Source: an uncultured Pseudomonadota bacterium (GTDB lineage: Bacteria > Myxococcota_A > Bradymonadia > Bradymonadales > GCA-2716585). From it: a stretch of DNA of 59,202 nt. The stretch's first letter is position 1, and each line of letters opens with the position of its first letter. A program made the position numbers and the translations under genes. The stretch lies in assembly GCA_937123825.1 (NCBI GenBank), contig CAKZKQ010000131.1:1-59202 (forward strand). Reading direction: 5' to 3'. Below are positions 42,360-51,651 of this stretch, piece after piece. Below the pieces are notes generated by a model. It did not search any database. It was given only the letters and a program-made list of their open reading frames with translations, and was not told the DNA's origin.

Positions 42360-42983
42360 TGAACCATTGTGGTTAAGATAATTCGAGGAATCGGTCTCAG
42401 ATTTTTGGCCGACTTGACGCATTCATGCGGGTGTTGAGTGCGATTGTGACGAGCCTAGTCGTAGTGGGTGACGAGTTCTCCGGTCTCAAGGGTCCTGTTG
42501 GCGTTGAGCGCGTAGGCGCTCCTTGGCGAGCGGTAGGTAGTCTGCTTGTAGGTCTATGCCGATGTAGTGTCGTCCTGTCTCGATGGCCACAACCCCAACG
42601 CTCGCAGCTCCGCTGAAGGGGTCCAGCACGGTACAAGCCCTGGTTTGGCTGGAACCACACTGGCAAGAGGGCTTTCAATCATCTCCCATTCGGGTCCAAG
42701 GAGCGCCGCAAGATGCACACGCTCCTTGTGCCGATGTTCCCGCCAGGACCATAGGTTTTATGAGCTTGGTGGGGGTGGTGGCGAAGTGCGCCTGGGCAAA
42801 CGGTTGGGTGGGGAGGGTCCAGACGCTTCGCTTGTTGCGGCCTCCTTTGTGGGGTTTGGCGCTGATGCCGTGTGGTCGTGAAAATCCGTCCACGCGGCCG
42901 CCGATTTGTCTTTGACGCGGTCTGGTGTCGAGCTTGGGGCGAGCATCTGCGAACGGCTCTCGGATGGCGTCCTGGTCGTAGAA

Positions 42984-43820
42984 TTACGATGGGCTTTGGG
43001 TCAGAAGGAAGACGTACTCGTGGGAGCGCGTCGGTCTGGAAGTGACTGGTTCCGGTGTGGGGTTTGTTTTGGACCAGACCATGTCTTGGCGCACCCACCA
43101 GCCACTTTCTTGGAAAGCGATGGCCACACGGTGAGGCACCAGCGCCAGGTCTTTGGCCTTTAACTGGGCATGGGCTGACGCTGGGGTGACATAACTGTCT
43201 CCGAGTATGAGCCACGTGGTCCCTTCTGGACGCAAAACGCGCCGCAGCTCGTTAAATACAGCCACGATGTGGTCTAGATAGAGTTGAACGGTGGGCTCAT
43301 GCCCCAACTGTCCTCTCCACGCGCCGTAAAGGGCGCACCTCGAAGACTCGCCTTTTGATTGAATCCATTCATGGGCACAATCGCGGTCGCCTCCCCAAAC
43401 CACGGCCGGTGTTCCGTAGTCTCGCAGACCACCCCAGTAGGGCGGTGATGTAATGACGCAATGGATGGACTGCTCAGGCAGTTCGCGCAGCGCATCGATG
43501 ACGTGGATGCCGTAAATGAGCCGAGCACCTTTTGTGGTTGTTATCCTTTGAGGTTGGCGTGGGGGGTCTTGGTTTGGGGCGTTTTTCTGCTTCTTAATGG
43601 CCAGGAGCGCCTTGGACACTCGGCCGCCGTGCTTTTGCAGGTGTTGGATGACGGTGGGGCGCAACGAAGCCGGTGTTTGAGCCAGTCGCTGTGCCTCTGC
43701 CATGGACCGCAGCAACCCGATGGACATGGCCTGGAGCACGTCGGGGGCGTGTTTGGAGATGCGCTTGGCCTGTCGAACGCTCTCTTTGGAGACCCCAACC
43801 CGCTTGCCGGCCAGCGCCAT
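42984..43820 (-). CDS. DNA methyltransferase fragment (catalytic TSPPYW block)
   Basis: The longest surviving open frame of the decayed fusion, 278 codons. The first 95 residues are a helix-turn-helix linker (GVSKESVRQAKRI). ITSPPYWGGLRDYG is the catalytic (S/D)PPY motif of N4-cytosine/N6-adenine methyltransferases. VLRPEGTTWLILGDSY and the VRQDMVWSKTNPTPE block are standard for the beta class. SHEYVFLLTQSPS then meets the premature TAA. The SAM-binding block is beyond the stop, so this fragment alone cannot work. ATG 43820 is not a true start; it is merely the first Met after the frameshift. Confidence 0.75.
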   Translation of the reverse strand: MALAGKRVGVSKESVRQAKRISKHAPDVLQAMSIGLLRSMAEAQRLAQTPASLRPTVIQHLQKHGGRVSKALLAIKKQKNAPNQDPPRQPQRITTTKGARLIYGIHVIDALRELPEQSIHCVITSPPYWGGLRDYGTPAVVWGGDRDCAHEWIQSKGESSRCALYGAWRGQLGHEPTVQLYLDHIVAVFNELRRVLRPEGTTWLILGDSYVTPASAHAQLKAKDLALVPHRVAIAFQESGWWVRQDMVWSKTNPTPEPVTSRPTRSHEYVFLLTQSPS

Positions 43821-44218
43821 GGCTTCGCCTTTGGAAGGCCGGGGACCTGGTGCGTTCGGACTCCTGCCTTCATGCGTTGCGCAGCTTTACCATCCTCTAA
43901 CGGCAAGAGCTTAAGCGCCAACACCGACCTCTGCACCGTCGAGAGGTGCCTCCTGGTCACGTTGAGGCTCAAGACGTAGGCCAGGGCTGCGTCGTTGCTT
44001 CCTTGAAACACCTCAAAACGTAGCGCCACCCCCTCTCGCAGGCATGCTCTGAGGCGGTTTCGGCCATCGAGGACCAAGCCATCAAAGAGGACGATGGGGA
44101 CTTGAAGCCCGTGGGCCTTGATGTTCGCCGCGAGGCGTTCGAATGCATCCCCTTGGAGCAGCGGCAGTAGGTCTGCGAAGGGGTGAGGCTTGAGTTGGCT
44201 GGGGGCGCTCGCGAGCAT
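43541..44218 (-). CDS. ParB N-domain fragment at the 5' end of the decayed fusion
   Basis: The first 125 residues are a ParB/Sulfiredoxin-like nuclease-fold domain: FERLAANIKAHGLQVPIVLFDGLVLDGRNRLRACL, with DGRNR in place of GERR, followed by LNVTRRHLSTVQRSVLALKLL. After VRTHQVPG the frame is wrong: the codons that follow are out-of-frame sequence of the adjacent methyltransferase frame. ATG 44218 has GGA nine bases ahead and seems the genuine start of the ancestral gene. ParB domains fused to methyltransferases occur on phages and integrative elements. Confidence 0.7.
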   Translation of the reverse strand: MLASAPSQLKPHPFADLLPLLQGDAFERLAANIKAHGLQVPIVLFDGLVLDGRNRLRACLREGVALRFEVFQGSNDAALAYVLSLNVTRRHLSTVQRSVLALKLLPLEDGKAAQRMKAGVRTHQVPGLPKAKPWRWPASGLGSPKRAFDRPSASPNTPPTCSRPCPSGCCGPWQRHSDWLKHRLRCAPPSSNTCKSTAAECPRRSWPLRSRKTPQTKTPHANLKG

Positions 44219-44399
44219 CAGCAGGTTTCCTGGCGGCGAATGTTTTGTCCCTCGTTACGCCCATAGAGGTTGTCTGTGAAGGTCTTTCGCGCTGGTCGGC
44301 TGGCAGTGAAATGTCCAAAAATCAAAAAAAGGGGCTCAGATTTGGAGAGATTGGCGTTACCCAGGTGTCGGTAAGAAACATTAACCCAAGGAGATGGAC

Positions 44400-44999
44400 A
44401 TGAACATCCAAAGTGAAGAGTGCGCGGCGTTTGGGATTTACAAGAATGGGGTGCAGCACCTGGAAGATGAGCTGCGCGCTTTCAGCGCCCGCTGTCGTCG
44501 GCAAGCCTACCAAAAAGAGAACAAGCACCATGATAGCGAAGAGACAAAAGCGCGTTTGGGGTGGCTGCAGCGCCACGAGCAAGCCACCCGCAAGGAGGTC
44601 GATGACCGCGTTGCGATGACCCTGAGCGCGGGAAAATGCCTGCCGCTGGTTGTCTTGCAACGCGAGTTGGAGCTTTCGCCCCTCGAGTCCACCATCTTGC
44701 TGATGGCCATTGCTCCCGCTTTTGGCCTCGATTTACAGGACATCATGGCCGGGCTCATTCGCTCGTTTGCGTGGTCAAGCACCAACCTCAGCGCCATCGC
44801 CGACGTGTGCGACTTGGATCTGGAAGGTCGCTTTGGGCTGCTCGAAACCCTGGGACCAAAAGGCAAGCTCATTGAGTCAGGGGTTTTGATGATTGATGAG
44901 TACGACACGCACGATGTGGCTGCTGTCTGGGAGGCTTCGGTGTCGTTGACCTCCAAAGGCTTTGAAATCCTGGTCAGCGGCGCGAAACCCGCTGCCTAA
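44400..44999 (+). CDS. Winged-helix-like domain protein, probable stand-alone AAA+ N-terminal module
   Basis: 199 residues. The part from PLVVLQRELELSPLESTILLMAIAPAFGLDLQDI to GRFGLLETLGPKGKLIESGVLMID matches the pattern of the winged-helix region that precedes the ATPase of certain Cdc48-like AAA+ proteins. No ATPase follows here: the protein stops after a short beta end. The N-terminal 80 residues are a charged helix pair. Whether it is a split product or an independent regulator is open. AAGGAG lies six bases before ATG 44400; ATG 44394 is too close to it. It stands upstream of the helicase-nuclease operon after a 155-base gap. Confidence 0.6.
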   Translation: MNIQSEECAAFGIYKNGVQHLEDELRAFSARCRRQAYQKENKHHDSEETKARLGWLQRHEQATRKEVDDRVAMTLSAGKCLPLVVLQRELELSPLESTILLMAIAPAFGLDLQDIMAGLIRSFAWSSTNLSAIADVCDLDLEGRFGLLETLGPKGKLIESGVLMIDEYDTHDVAAVWEASVSLTSKGFEILVSGAKPAA

Positions 45000-45154
45000 G
45001 AGTCCAAACCCAACCGCTCGCAGGGTCGGGCGTGTTGCGGTCCTATCTTAGACGGAGATTTCGCGACCATTGTTGCTTTGACAGGGATTTTTAGGATAAA
45101 TGGTCCGGTATCGGTGTTTCTTAATACATTGTGTGGTGCGTTTTAGGAGGTTTC

Positions 45155-48106
45155 ATGTGGGGCAGAGCGTCTTTGAAACTCAAGGCGATGTCTTTGCGCG
45201 AGGCGGTGAGCAGGGCCATTGACGATGCGAGGCGTCAAATTGGGGACCCGTTGGCGCGGGTGGCTTTTTTGGTCCCCTCCAGGGCCAACGGAGAGCAAGT
45301 TCGGCGTGTTTTGGGCGACCATAAGGCGTTCATCCACGTGGACTTTCTGACGCCAGACCAGGTCGTTGGTGACCTGGGGACGTTGGCGTTGATGCGCCGG
45401 GGGCTTTTGCCAGAACCTTCGGGGTGGTTGGGTGCCTGGTTGCATGCCAATGTGCCGTTGATGGCTGAAGAAGGGGTTTTGGGTCGCCATGGAGAGACCC
45501 TTTCAATGCCGGGCTGGCGAGGACCGATTCAGAGCGCGCTTCGAGAGCTTCAGGCGGGTCGTGTTGATGCTGCGATGCTTCAGGCTGTGGCCGGACAAGA
45601 CTCTCTGGGAGAACGCTTCGAGCTCCTGGCTGCCATCATGGAGCGGTCTGTAGAGGCTCGCCGTGCCCAGCGCTTGTTCTCACAGACCGAGTTGGAAGAT
45701 GAAGCGCTCTTGCAGGCCCAAAGCAACACCTCATTGCCTTGCCAGAAGGTCGAGGCCGTTGTGGTCCTTGGAGACAGCGTGCTTTCACCGGGCAGCTTTA
45801 AGGTGCTGCAGGCTTGGTTTAAGGGCAAGAAGGTGACGCGCGTGGCCTTGCCACCGCTTGAGCACCTGGAGCCCGCTCCGTGGGGCTTGCGTTTGTCCGC
45901 AGGCACGGCGCCTGTGATTGAGGTTTCTCCGGTGTTTAGCGACCTGGGGCACCTGAAAGGCAGGCTTTTTACCCCAGCTTTGGTGCCTTGCGCGTCGAAA
46001 GACGGGACGGTGCGGCCTGTTTCGACCCCCGATGAGGTGCGTGAGATGTCGGCGGTTGCGCGAGTGGTCCAAAGCGCCATTCATGCGGGCATGGCGCTGG
46101 ATAAAATCGCCATTGTGCTGCCCAACTCCGATGGCGCTGAGATTTTGGAGAGCGAGCTTGCCAAAGCCTCCATCCCTGCGACCTGGTTGACGGCGTCTTC
46201 TTTGGCCCGCGTTCCTTGTGCCCGGAGCTTGAATCTGGCGGTGGCCATTGCGCAGGGCGAGCATACGGTGCAGGCCTGGTATGCCTTGCTGACTCAGACG
46301 GGAATCATGGGGTTGCCTCGGTCGGGTCGGGGTCGGTGGCGGTCGCTGTTGCGAGATTGTCCAAGGCGGCGTGGTTTTGATGCCATCATGGACCACTTGG
46401 TCGCCAGCCACCGCAAGGCTGTCGAGGCCAAGGACGAGCGGACCACCAACGCTGCCCAGAGTTTGCTCGACGCGATGGGGCACCTGCACGAGAGCATGCA
46501 GAGCTTCCCTCAAGAGGGGACATTGGGTGAGCACGCCAGGGCCTGGCGCTCTTTTATGGAGCGTTGGTGGCGTCCTGGGCCTGAACTGGAGCGCGTGTTG
46601 AAGGCGCTTGATGGGTGGGGCAACGGCGACATTGACGTGCGGATTTCGCTTGATGCGGCGGCGAGGCTTTTTGGAGAGGAGCTGGCCAGCACCCAGTTTT
46701 TGCGGGGCAGTTTGACTCACCCTGCTGTCAGGATTGTGCCTCCCATGGGCTTGTTGGGCGGGAGTTTTGACCTGGTGTGTGTGACGGGGATGACGGAAGA
46801 GCGTTTTCCCAGAAAGCCGGGTGAAAATCCGTTGCTGACGGACACCATGATTGAGTGCTTGGTCCAGCAGGGGGGGCAACTGGTTGGTTCGGACCAGATG
46901 ATTGAAGTGGAGAAGCGCCGTCTTGGTGCGATTGTCGCCGCTGCGGATGGTTATCTGTGGTTGTCTTGTCCCCAAATCGACATGTTGGAGGGGACGCCGA
47001 GGCTGCCTGGGTCTCTTTTGATGGGGGTGTTGGCCACTTTGATGGGCCGGCGCGTGCGCTACGCCGAGCTTGGTCGGTTGATGCAAAAGGAGGGCAGCCG
47101 CAGTCGTCCTTTGGCCGAGTCCCCCGAGTCGGCTTTGGGCGCTGGTGAGCACTTGGTTGTTCGGGCGATGGAGTCGCCGCAGGAGACGCTGCGTGTGTTG
47201 GCGTCGTTGCCTTCGGCGAGGCGCCTGTTGATGCTTCACCGCTCAATTGACCGTTTGCGTACGGTGCCCGATGCGGTGCCCGACGAGTGGACGGGCTTGG
47301 TGCCCAATGAGTTGCTTGAGGAGGACTTTGGTGGGGCGGTGTCGCTGAGCATCAGGAAGATGGCTCGGATGGTGAAGAATCCGTCGGAGTTCTTGTTGCG
47401 CGACCTGTTGAAGGTCCGCAAACCTTCGAGCCTTGGAAAGGCCAAGTACGATGTGTCCCAGTCTGGGATCAGGTATCAGGCCTTGGATTTGTTGAAGGAG
47501 GCCGTGAAGGGTTCGGAGGGGACGCTGGAGAGCCGCTTTCAGGCGCTTTGGGATGCCCGGGTGGATGCCATGGCGCAGCATCTTGCTGTGGACAGTGAGG
47601 CTCAGAAGTCCCTGTGGCGCTATGAGGGGAGGGAGGCTTACCAGTGTTGCATGGGCTCTTTGGGGCAAGCCGCTCTTTTGGAAGGCGTGGATGGTTCGAC
47701 ACCCAGGGCCTTGCCTGATGTTGAGGCGTCGGTGACGGGTCACAAAGACCTGTTGGATGCGGAGCAGTTGGTGGTGTTGCGTTCAAAGGACGCGAGCAAG
47801 AAGCCAAAGCTGTCTGACACTCATGTCTTTGGCGCCGTGGCTCAAGCCCTCTCCCTCAAGGAAGAAGGGCGGTCTGTGAAGAACGTTGCTTTTGTTGGGA
47901 TGGACGGGACGCAGCGTTCGGAGAGCGTGGATCATTTTGAGGGAGAGTTTGTGGAGACGCTGAAGCACACCCTGGAGCGCGCTCAGGCTGGCTGGTGGCC
48001 ATCAACCGACGAAGGAGACCCCTTTGCATTGGAGCGAGAGCGCAAGGCGGCGTCGAAGATGACTCAAGAGGTGACTCGGGACATCCTTGGGAGGTTTAAG
48101 CCATGA
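45155..48106 (+). CDS. AddB-like helicase-nuclease subunit
   Basis: A 983-residue protein of the AddB/RexB/RecC type, an SF1-helicase-derived partner for double-strand-end resection. Helicase-like parts are recognisable (DLVCVTGMTEERFPRKPGENPLL is the AddB motif region near the RecC-like C-half). The N-terminus FLVPSRANGEQVRRVL lacks the GxGKT loop found in classical AddB. The C-terminal nuclease remnant (VTGHKDLLDAEQLVVLRSKDA) has the Asp but no clear ExK acid, and no four-Cys iron-sulfur set is visible. It may be structural only. ATG 45155 follows AGGAGG by four bases. Its stop overlaps the AddA-like start as ATGA. Confidence 0.82.
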   Translation: MWGRASLKLKAMSLREAVSRAIDDARRQIGDPLARVAFLVPSRANGEQVRRVLGDHKAFIHVDFLTPDQVVGDLGTLALMRRGLLPEPSGWLGAWLHANVPLMAEEGVLGRHGETLSMPGWRGPIQSALRELQAGRVDAAMLQAVAGQDSLGERFELLAAIMERSVEARRAQRLFSQTELEDEALLQAQSNTSLPCQKVEAVVVLGDSVLSPGSFKVLQAWFKGKKVTRVALPPLEHLEPAPWGLRLSAGTAPVIEVSPVFSDLGHLKGRLFTPALVPCASKDGTVRPVSTPDEVREMSAVARVVQSAIHAGMALDKIAIVLPNSDGAEILESELAKASIPATWLTASSLARVPCARSLNLAVAIAQGEHTVQAWYALLTQTGIMGLPRSGRGRWRSLLRDCPRRRGFDAIMDHLVASHRKAVEAKDERTTNAAQSLLDAMGHLHESMQSFPQEGTLGEHARAWRSFMERWWRPGPELERVLKALDGWGNGDIDVRISLDAAARLFGEELASTQFLRGSLTHPAVRIVPPMGLLGGSFDLVCVTGMTEERFPRKPGENPLLTDTMIECLVQQGGQLVGSDQMIEVEKRRLGAIVAAADGYLWLSCPQIDMLEGTPRLPGSLLMGVLATLMGRRVRYAELGRLMQKEGSRSRPLAESPESALGAGEHLVVRAMESPQETLRVLASLPSARRLLMLHRSIDRLRTVPDAVPDEWTGLVPNELLEEDFGGAVSLSIRKMARMVKNPSEFLLRDLLKVRKPSSLGKAKYDVSQSGIRYQALDLLKEAVKGSEGTLESRFQALWDARVDAMAQHLAVDSEAQKSLWRYEGREAYQCCMGSLGQAALLEGVDGSTPRALPDVEASVTGHKDLLDAEQLVVLRSKDASKKPKLSDTHVFGAVAQALSLKEEGRSVKNVAFVGMDGTQRSESVDHFEGEFVETLKHTLERAQAGWWPSTDEGDPFALERERKAASKMTQEVTRDILGRFKP

Positions 48107-51100
48107 CAACGATGACAACCCCTGCCGATGAAGCAGTTCGTCAACAGGCCATTGGCCAGGTTTCAGAGTCCATTGCCCTTTCGGCCGGAGCTGGCGCGGG
48201 CAAGACCAGTGTCCTTGTTGATCGTCTGGTTCAGCATCTTCTGGCTGGCGTACCTCCAAGGGCCATCGCTGCCATTACTTTTACCCGTGCCGCTGCCAAT
48301 GAGCTTGCGTCCCGCAGCCGGGATGCCTTTGAGGTGCGCTTGAGTGAGGCCGCTGAGGCGGGAGACCGAGCCAAGGTCGCTCTTTTGGAGGGGATCATTG
48401 GGCAATTGGGTGAGTTGACGGTGTCGACCATCCACAGCTTTTGCCAGGATTTGCTCCTCCAAGAGGCTTTGGAGTCTCGGTGGGCGCCAGATACCGAAGT
48501 GGCCAGCATTCAAGGGTCGGCTGCGCTTGAGAGTGTGTACCAGGCCTGGAGGGCTGATTTTAATGATCGCCATCCTCGCTGGGGCCTCCTGTTGAGGCGC
48601 TGGGCGCTGGATGAGGCTCCGTTTAATGGGATTTCAGTCCGGACGTTGGTGGACACCCTCTTGGCCAACCAGGATCTGGAGCCCTGGGTCGCAGATGCCC
48701 AGTCGGTGGACTTGGAGATCGCGCTGGATGAGCTTGAGACAATCCGGGGTGAGGTTGTTGGCTTGATGGGGCAGTGTCTCAAGCCCCAAACGTGCAAGCT
48801 TTACGCGAAGGTTGTGCCTGTGCCGGAGCGTTTGAAGGAGTTTCTGGCGCTGGAAGGCGAGGCGAGCGTTTTTGCGGCGATGGAATACAACGTCCCTAAG
48901 GTGGGGCGAGCGGGTCGAGCGGGGGATTGGGCCAGTGGTGCCAAGACAGCTCTGTTGGACGCTGTGAAGTCTCTTATGGCTTGGCAAGTTCGCTGGAAGA
49001 CTTGCATTGGAGAGCAAATTCATAGGGCGTTGAACGACGATTTCAGAGGGCATTACTTGCCGGCGTTTAAAGCGGCGAGGCTGGACAATGCTCAGGCAGA
49101 CTTTTCGGACCTCCTTTTTCGATCCCGTGAGCTGCTTTTGGGCAGCACTGAGGCGCGTCGGCGGCTTTCGGCGCGTTATCAGGTCGTCTTGATCGACGAA
49201 GTTCAGGACACAGACCCCATCCAGGCCGAAGTGGCTGCTCTTTTGACCCGCGCTGAACCGCAAGAGGGGCCGTGGCACTCTGGGGCGCCGGTTGCAGGGC
49301 AGTTGTTTGCGGTTGGCGACCCGAAACAGTCCATTTATCGCTTCCGAAGGGCGGACGTGGCGGTGTGGCGGAACCTTCAGGGGCTGATTGCGCGTCAGGG
49401 TCACGCTTTGGCCTTGGAGTGCAACTTCCGTTCGGTCCCTGGGATCGTCAATTGGGTCAATCATACCTTCGCTCAGTTGCCTGATTTTCAGCCCCAACGC
49501 GCCGAAAGGAGCGCAGCCGAGCTTGACCCTGTCGTGCAGGTTCAGGTGGAGCAGGGGCAGGACGAGATCGACGCTCTGGTGCGACACTTTTGTGCGCTCA
49601 AGGCGAGCAAGGCTCGTGTGTACGATAAAGAGCGTGGGGGGATGCGCCCTGTTGAGGACCGTGACCTGCTGATTCTTGTGCCTTCTTGGACGAAAGCCCC
49701 TGACATTCAGGAGCGAATGATTCTGGCGGGGGTTGAGTGCACTGTTGAGGGCGGCAAGAGCTTCTTTAAGCGCGATGAAATTCGGCTTTCCCTGGCCGCA
49801 ATGCGTGTCATTGATGAGCCACAAGACAGCGAAGCGGCTGTGTGCACGCTCAGGGGGCTCTTTGGGATCTCACACGCTGAGCTTGTCCGGCACCGGGCGG
49901 CGGGAGGGTCGTGGTCCAGTTTGTCTCCGTCGCAGCCTCCAGGGGCCGCTGGCGAGGCGCTGAAGTTCCTGGGACGGTTGCATAAGGAGCGCCACAAGCA
50001 TTCCTGGGTGGAGTTGTTGGATGAGGTCCTGACCCACACGGGGGCGACGGCCATTTGGTCGCTGATGAAACGCCGTTGGAGTGCGTTGGCCAACCTGGAC
50101 AAGTTCAAGACGCTGATTCGACAGCTGGAGCCGCGGACTAGGTCGTCGACGGAGGTGTTGGAGGCGCTGCTGAGCTTGGAGGCAGGCAGCGGGACCGAAG
50201 ACCTGTCTGTTGTGGACGATGACAACCAGGCCGCTAGGGTCATGACTTACTTTAAGGCCAAGGGGCTTGAGGCGCCGGTGGTGGCGGTGGTCTGCGCCAG
50301 TCGCAAAACCCCCTCGGTGCAAAGCGCCACGGTGATGGGGGGAGGCGGTGAGGATGCTTTGGCGGCCATTGCCAGCAAGACCATCGTGCCGCCGGGCTGG
50401 ACTGATTTTGAGGAGGCAGAGAAAGGAGAGAACCGCGAGGAGCGGCGTCGGTGGATGTATGTGGCCGCCACCCGCGCCAGAGACCAGCTGGTCGTGGTGC
50501 GGAGCAAAGCATCCAAGGCCTTGTTTGAGGCGGATGTGAACCGCGGTCTGGGGCCTGCGACTGAGGATGGTCACGCGACGGTGTACGATGTGGCCGAAGG
50601 CGTGCAGGTCCGCACCTTTATGGGGCACCTTTTGCCGCCTGTGGCCTATGATGAGTCGACCTTTCCTGGGTTGGACCTGCAGGTCGATGAGCTTTTGGCG
50701 CAAACACTTGTGGGCGGAGACCCCACGGGTGAGGAGCGACAGCGCGGGCATTTGGAGTTGGTCACGGCCAGCCGCCGCAGCTCAAGCCGATGGCGCAGCG
50801 TGGGCAACCTGACGATGCGCAAGATGGTTGAGATGGAAGGCGGTGGGGTTGGTCCACGGGGAGGTGATGTGGTGCACCGTGTGATGGAGCACCTCGACCT
50901 GACCAGGCCCGATGATGAACTCCGCGCGCTGGTGCCCGAGTTGACGCAAGCTTTCGCCACCGTCGTTGGGGTTCAGGGAGAAGTGGTCGAGCGCTGCCAG
51001 GAGGTCATTCTGCGCTTGCTGGAGTTGCCCATCATCGATGAAGCGCGCCGCGCCCCTGAGTTGTGGAGAGAGGTTCCTTTTGCATACCCCGAACGCGGCC

Positions 51101-51651
51101 TTGTCGTCGCCGGACGGATCGACCTTTGTTTCCCAGTCGATCCAGGCCGAACTCGCTGGAAGGTGGTGGACTGGAAGAGTCACCTGCCGCCCACGGGTTC
51201 CGAACTGCATAAAGTCTACCAGCGCCAGCTTGCCTATTATGCGCAGGCGTTGTTGGAGACAGTGACCCCATGCAGACACGTTGAGCCGGTGCTCGCAGGT
51301 CCTCACCAAGAGCTTGGTCACGCCGACTGGCTGGCAGAGAAGCTCGAACTGGTCATCCCCGAGCTGGTCGATTTGGTGTCTGCTTTGGCGCAGGCCAAGG
51401 CCGAACCCGAAATTGGCTACGAGCCAGAATTTCGTCAGTACGTCCAGTTGGAGTTGGCCTGGCCCCAAGCCCGTTTGGGTCTGGGCCTCGATTTGACGGA
51501 CAAAGAAGCCAAACTGCTCAAAAACAATGGCTGGCGCGTGGCGCAAGTCCAAACCCAGGGTGCCACCTGGGCTCAAGAGGCCGCCGACAAGGTCTTTGAG
51601 CTCCTTGGCCTCTCTGCGCCCACCAACGACGACGTTCAGGAGGACCCATGA
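48103..51651 (+). CDS. AddA-like UvrD-family helicase/exonuclease
   Basis: 1182 residues, an SF1A 3'-5' helicase joined to a RecB-type nuclease. Walker A AGAGAGKT is at 28-35, with motif II LIDEVQDTDPIQ, motif III VGDPKQSIYRFRRADV, motif IV CNFRS, motif V ARVMTYFKAKGLEAPVV and motif VI YVAATRARDQ. The C-terminal nuclease has HRVMEHL, the metal Asp in GRIDLCF, VVDWKS as the DxK and YQRQLAYYAQAL as QxxxY, all in place. It should unwind and degrade DNA ends as the active subunit with the AddB-like protein, whose gene it overlaps by four bases. The next gene also overlaps it by four, giving a three-gene translational block. Confidence 0.92.
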   Translation: MTTMTTPADEAVRQQAIGQVSESIALSAGAGAGKTSVLVDRLVQHLLAGVPPRAIAAITFTRAAANELASRSRDAFEVRLSEAAEAGDRAKVALLEGIIGQLGELTVSTIHSFCQDLLLQEALESRWAPDTEVASIQGSAALESVYQAWRADFNDRHPRWGLLLRRWALDEAPFNGISVRTLVDTLLANQDLEPWVADAQSVDLEIALDELETIRGEVVGLMGQCLKPQTCKLYAKVVPVPERLKEFLALEGEASVFAAMEYNVPKVGRAGRAGDWASGAKTALLDAVKSLMAWQVRWKTCIGEQIHRALNDDFRGHYLPAFKAARLDNAQADFSDLLFRSRELLLGSTEARRRLSARYQVVLIDEVQDTDPIQAEVAALLTRAEPQEGPWHSGAPVAGQLFAVGDPKQSIYRFRRADVAVWRNLQGLIARQGHALALECNFRSVPGIVNWVNHTFAQLPDFQPQRAERSAAELDPVVQVQVEQGQDEIDALVRHFCALKASKARVYDKERGGMRPVEDRDLLILVPSWTKAPDIQERMILAGVECTVEGGKSFFKRDEIRLSLAAMRVIDEPQDSEAAVCTLRGLFGISHAELVRHRAAGGSWSSLSPSQPPGAAGEALKFLGRLHKERHKHSWVELLDEVLTHTGATAIWSLMKRRWSALANLDKFKTLIRQLEPRTRSSTEVLEALLSLEAGSGTEDLSVVDDDNQAARVMTYFKAKGLEAPVVAVVCASRKTPSVQSATVMGGGGEDALAAIASKTIVPPGWTDFEEAEKGENREERRRWMYVAATRARDQLVVVRSKASKALFEADVNRGLGPATEDGHATVYDVAEGVQVRTFMGHLLPPVAYDESTFPGLDLQVDELLAQTLVGGDPTGEERQRGHLELVTASRRSSSRWRSVGNLTMRKMVEMEGGGVGPRGGDVVHRVMEHLDLTRPDDELRALVPELTQAFATVVGVQGEVVERCQEVILRLLELPIIDEARRAPELWREVPFAYPERGLVVAGRIDLCFPVDPGRTRWKVVDWKSHLPPTGSELHKVYQRQLAYYAQALLETVTPCRHVEPVLAGPHQELGHADWLAEKLELVIPELVDLVSALAQAKAEPEIGYEPEFRQYVQLELAWPQARLGLGLDLTDKEAKLLKNNGWRVAQVQTQGATWAQEAADKVFELLGLSAPTNDDVQEDP

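Larger units (their letters stand above)
42486..44218 (-). pseudogene. Decayed ParB-domain/DNA methyltransferase fusion
   Basis: Joining the pieces gives one protein: ParB N-domain, a KorB-like helix-turn-helix region, then an N4/N6 amino-methyltransferase. Three lesions break it. A frameshift near 43835 separates ParB from the rest. A TAA at 42984-42986 falls where a Tyr codon of a YFYD-type motif is expected. A TGA at 42675-42677 stands before the last block. Reading through all gives RNKRSVWTLPTQPF, a zinc-ribbon-like CASCGAPW...CQCG, and the SAM motif DPFSGAASVGVVAIETGRHY, ending at TGA 42486. Two nonsense codons plus a frameshift mean that it is inactive. Confidence 0.82.

Noticed and set aside
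45078..45100. Sigma-70 promoter before the AddB-like gene (TTGACA)
   Set aside because: The -35 match is good, but no -10 box lies at 16-18 bases; GATAAA is only 11 away.
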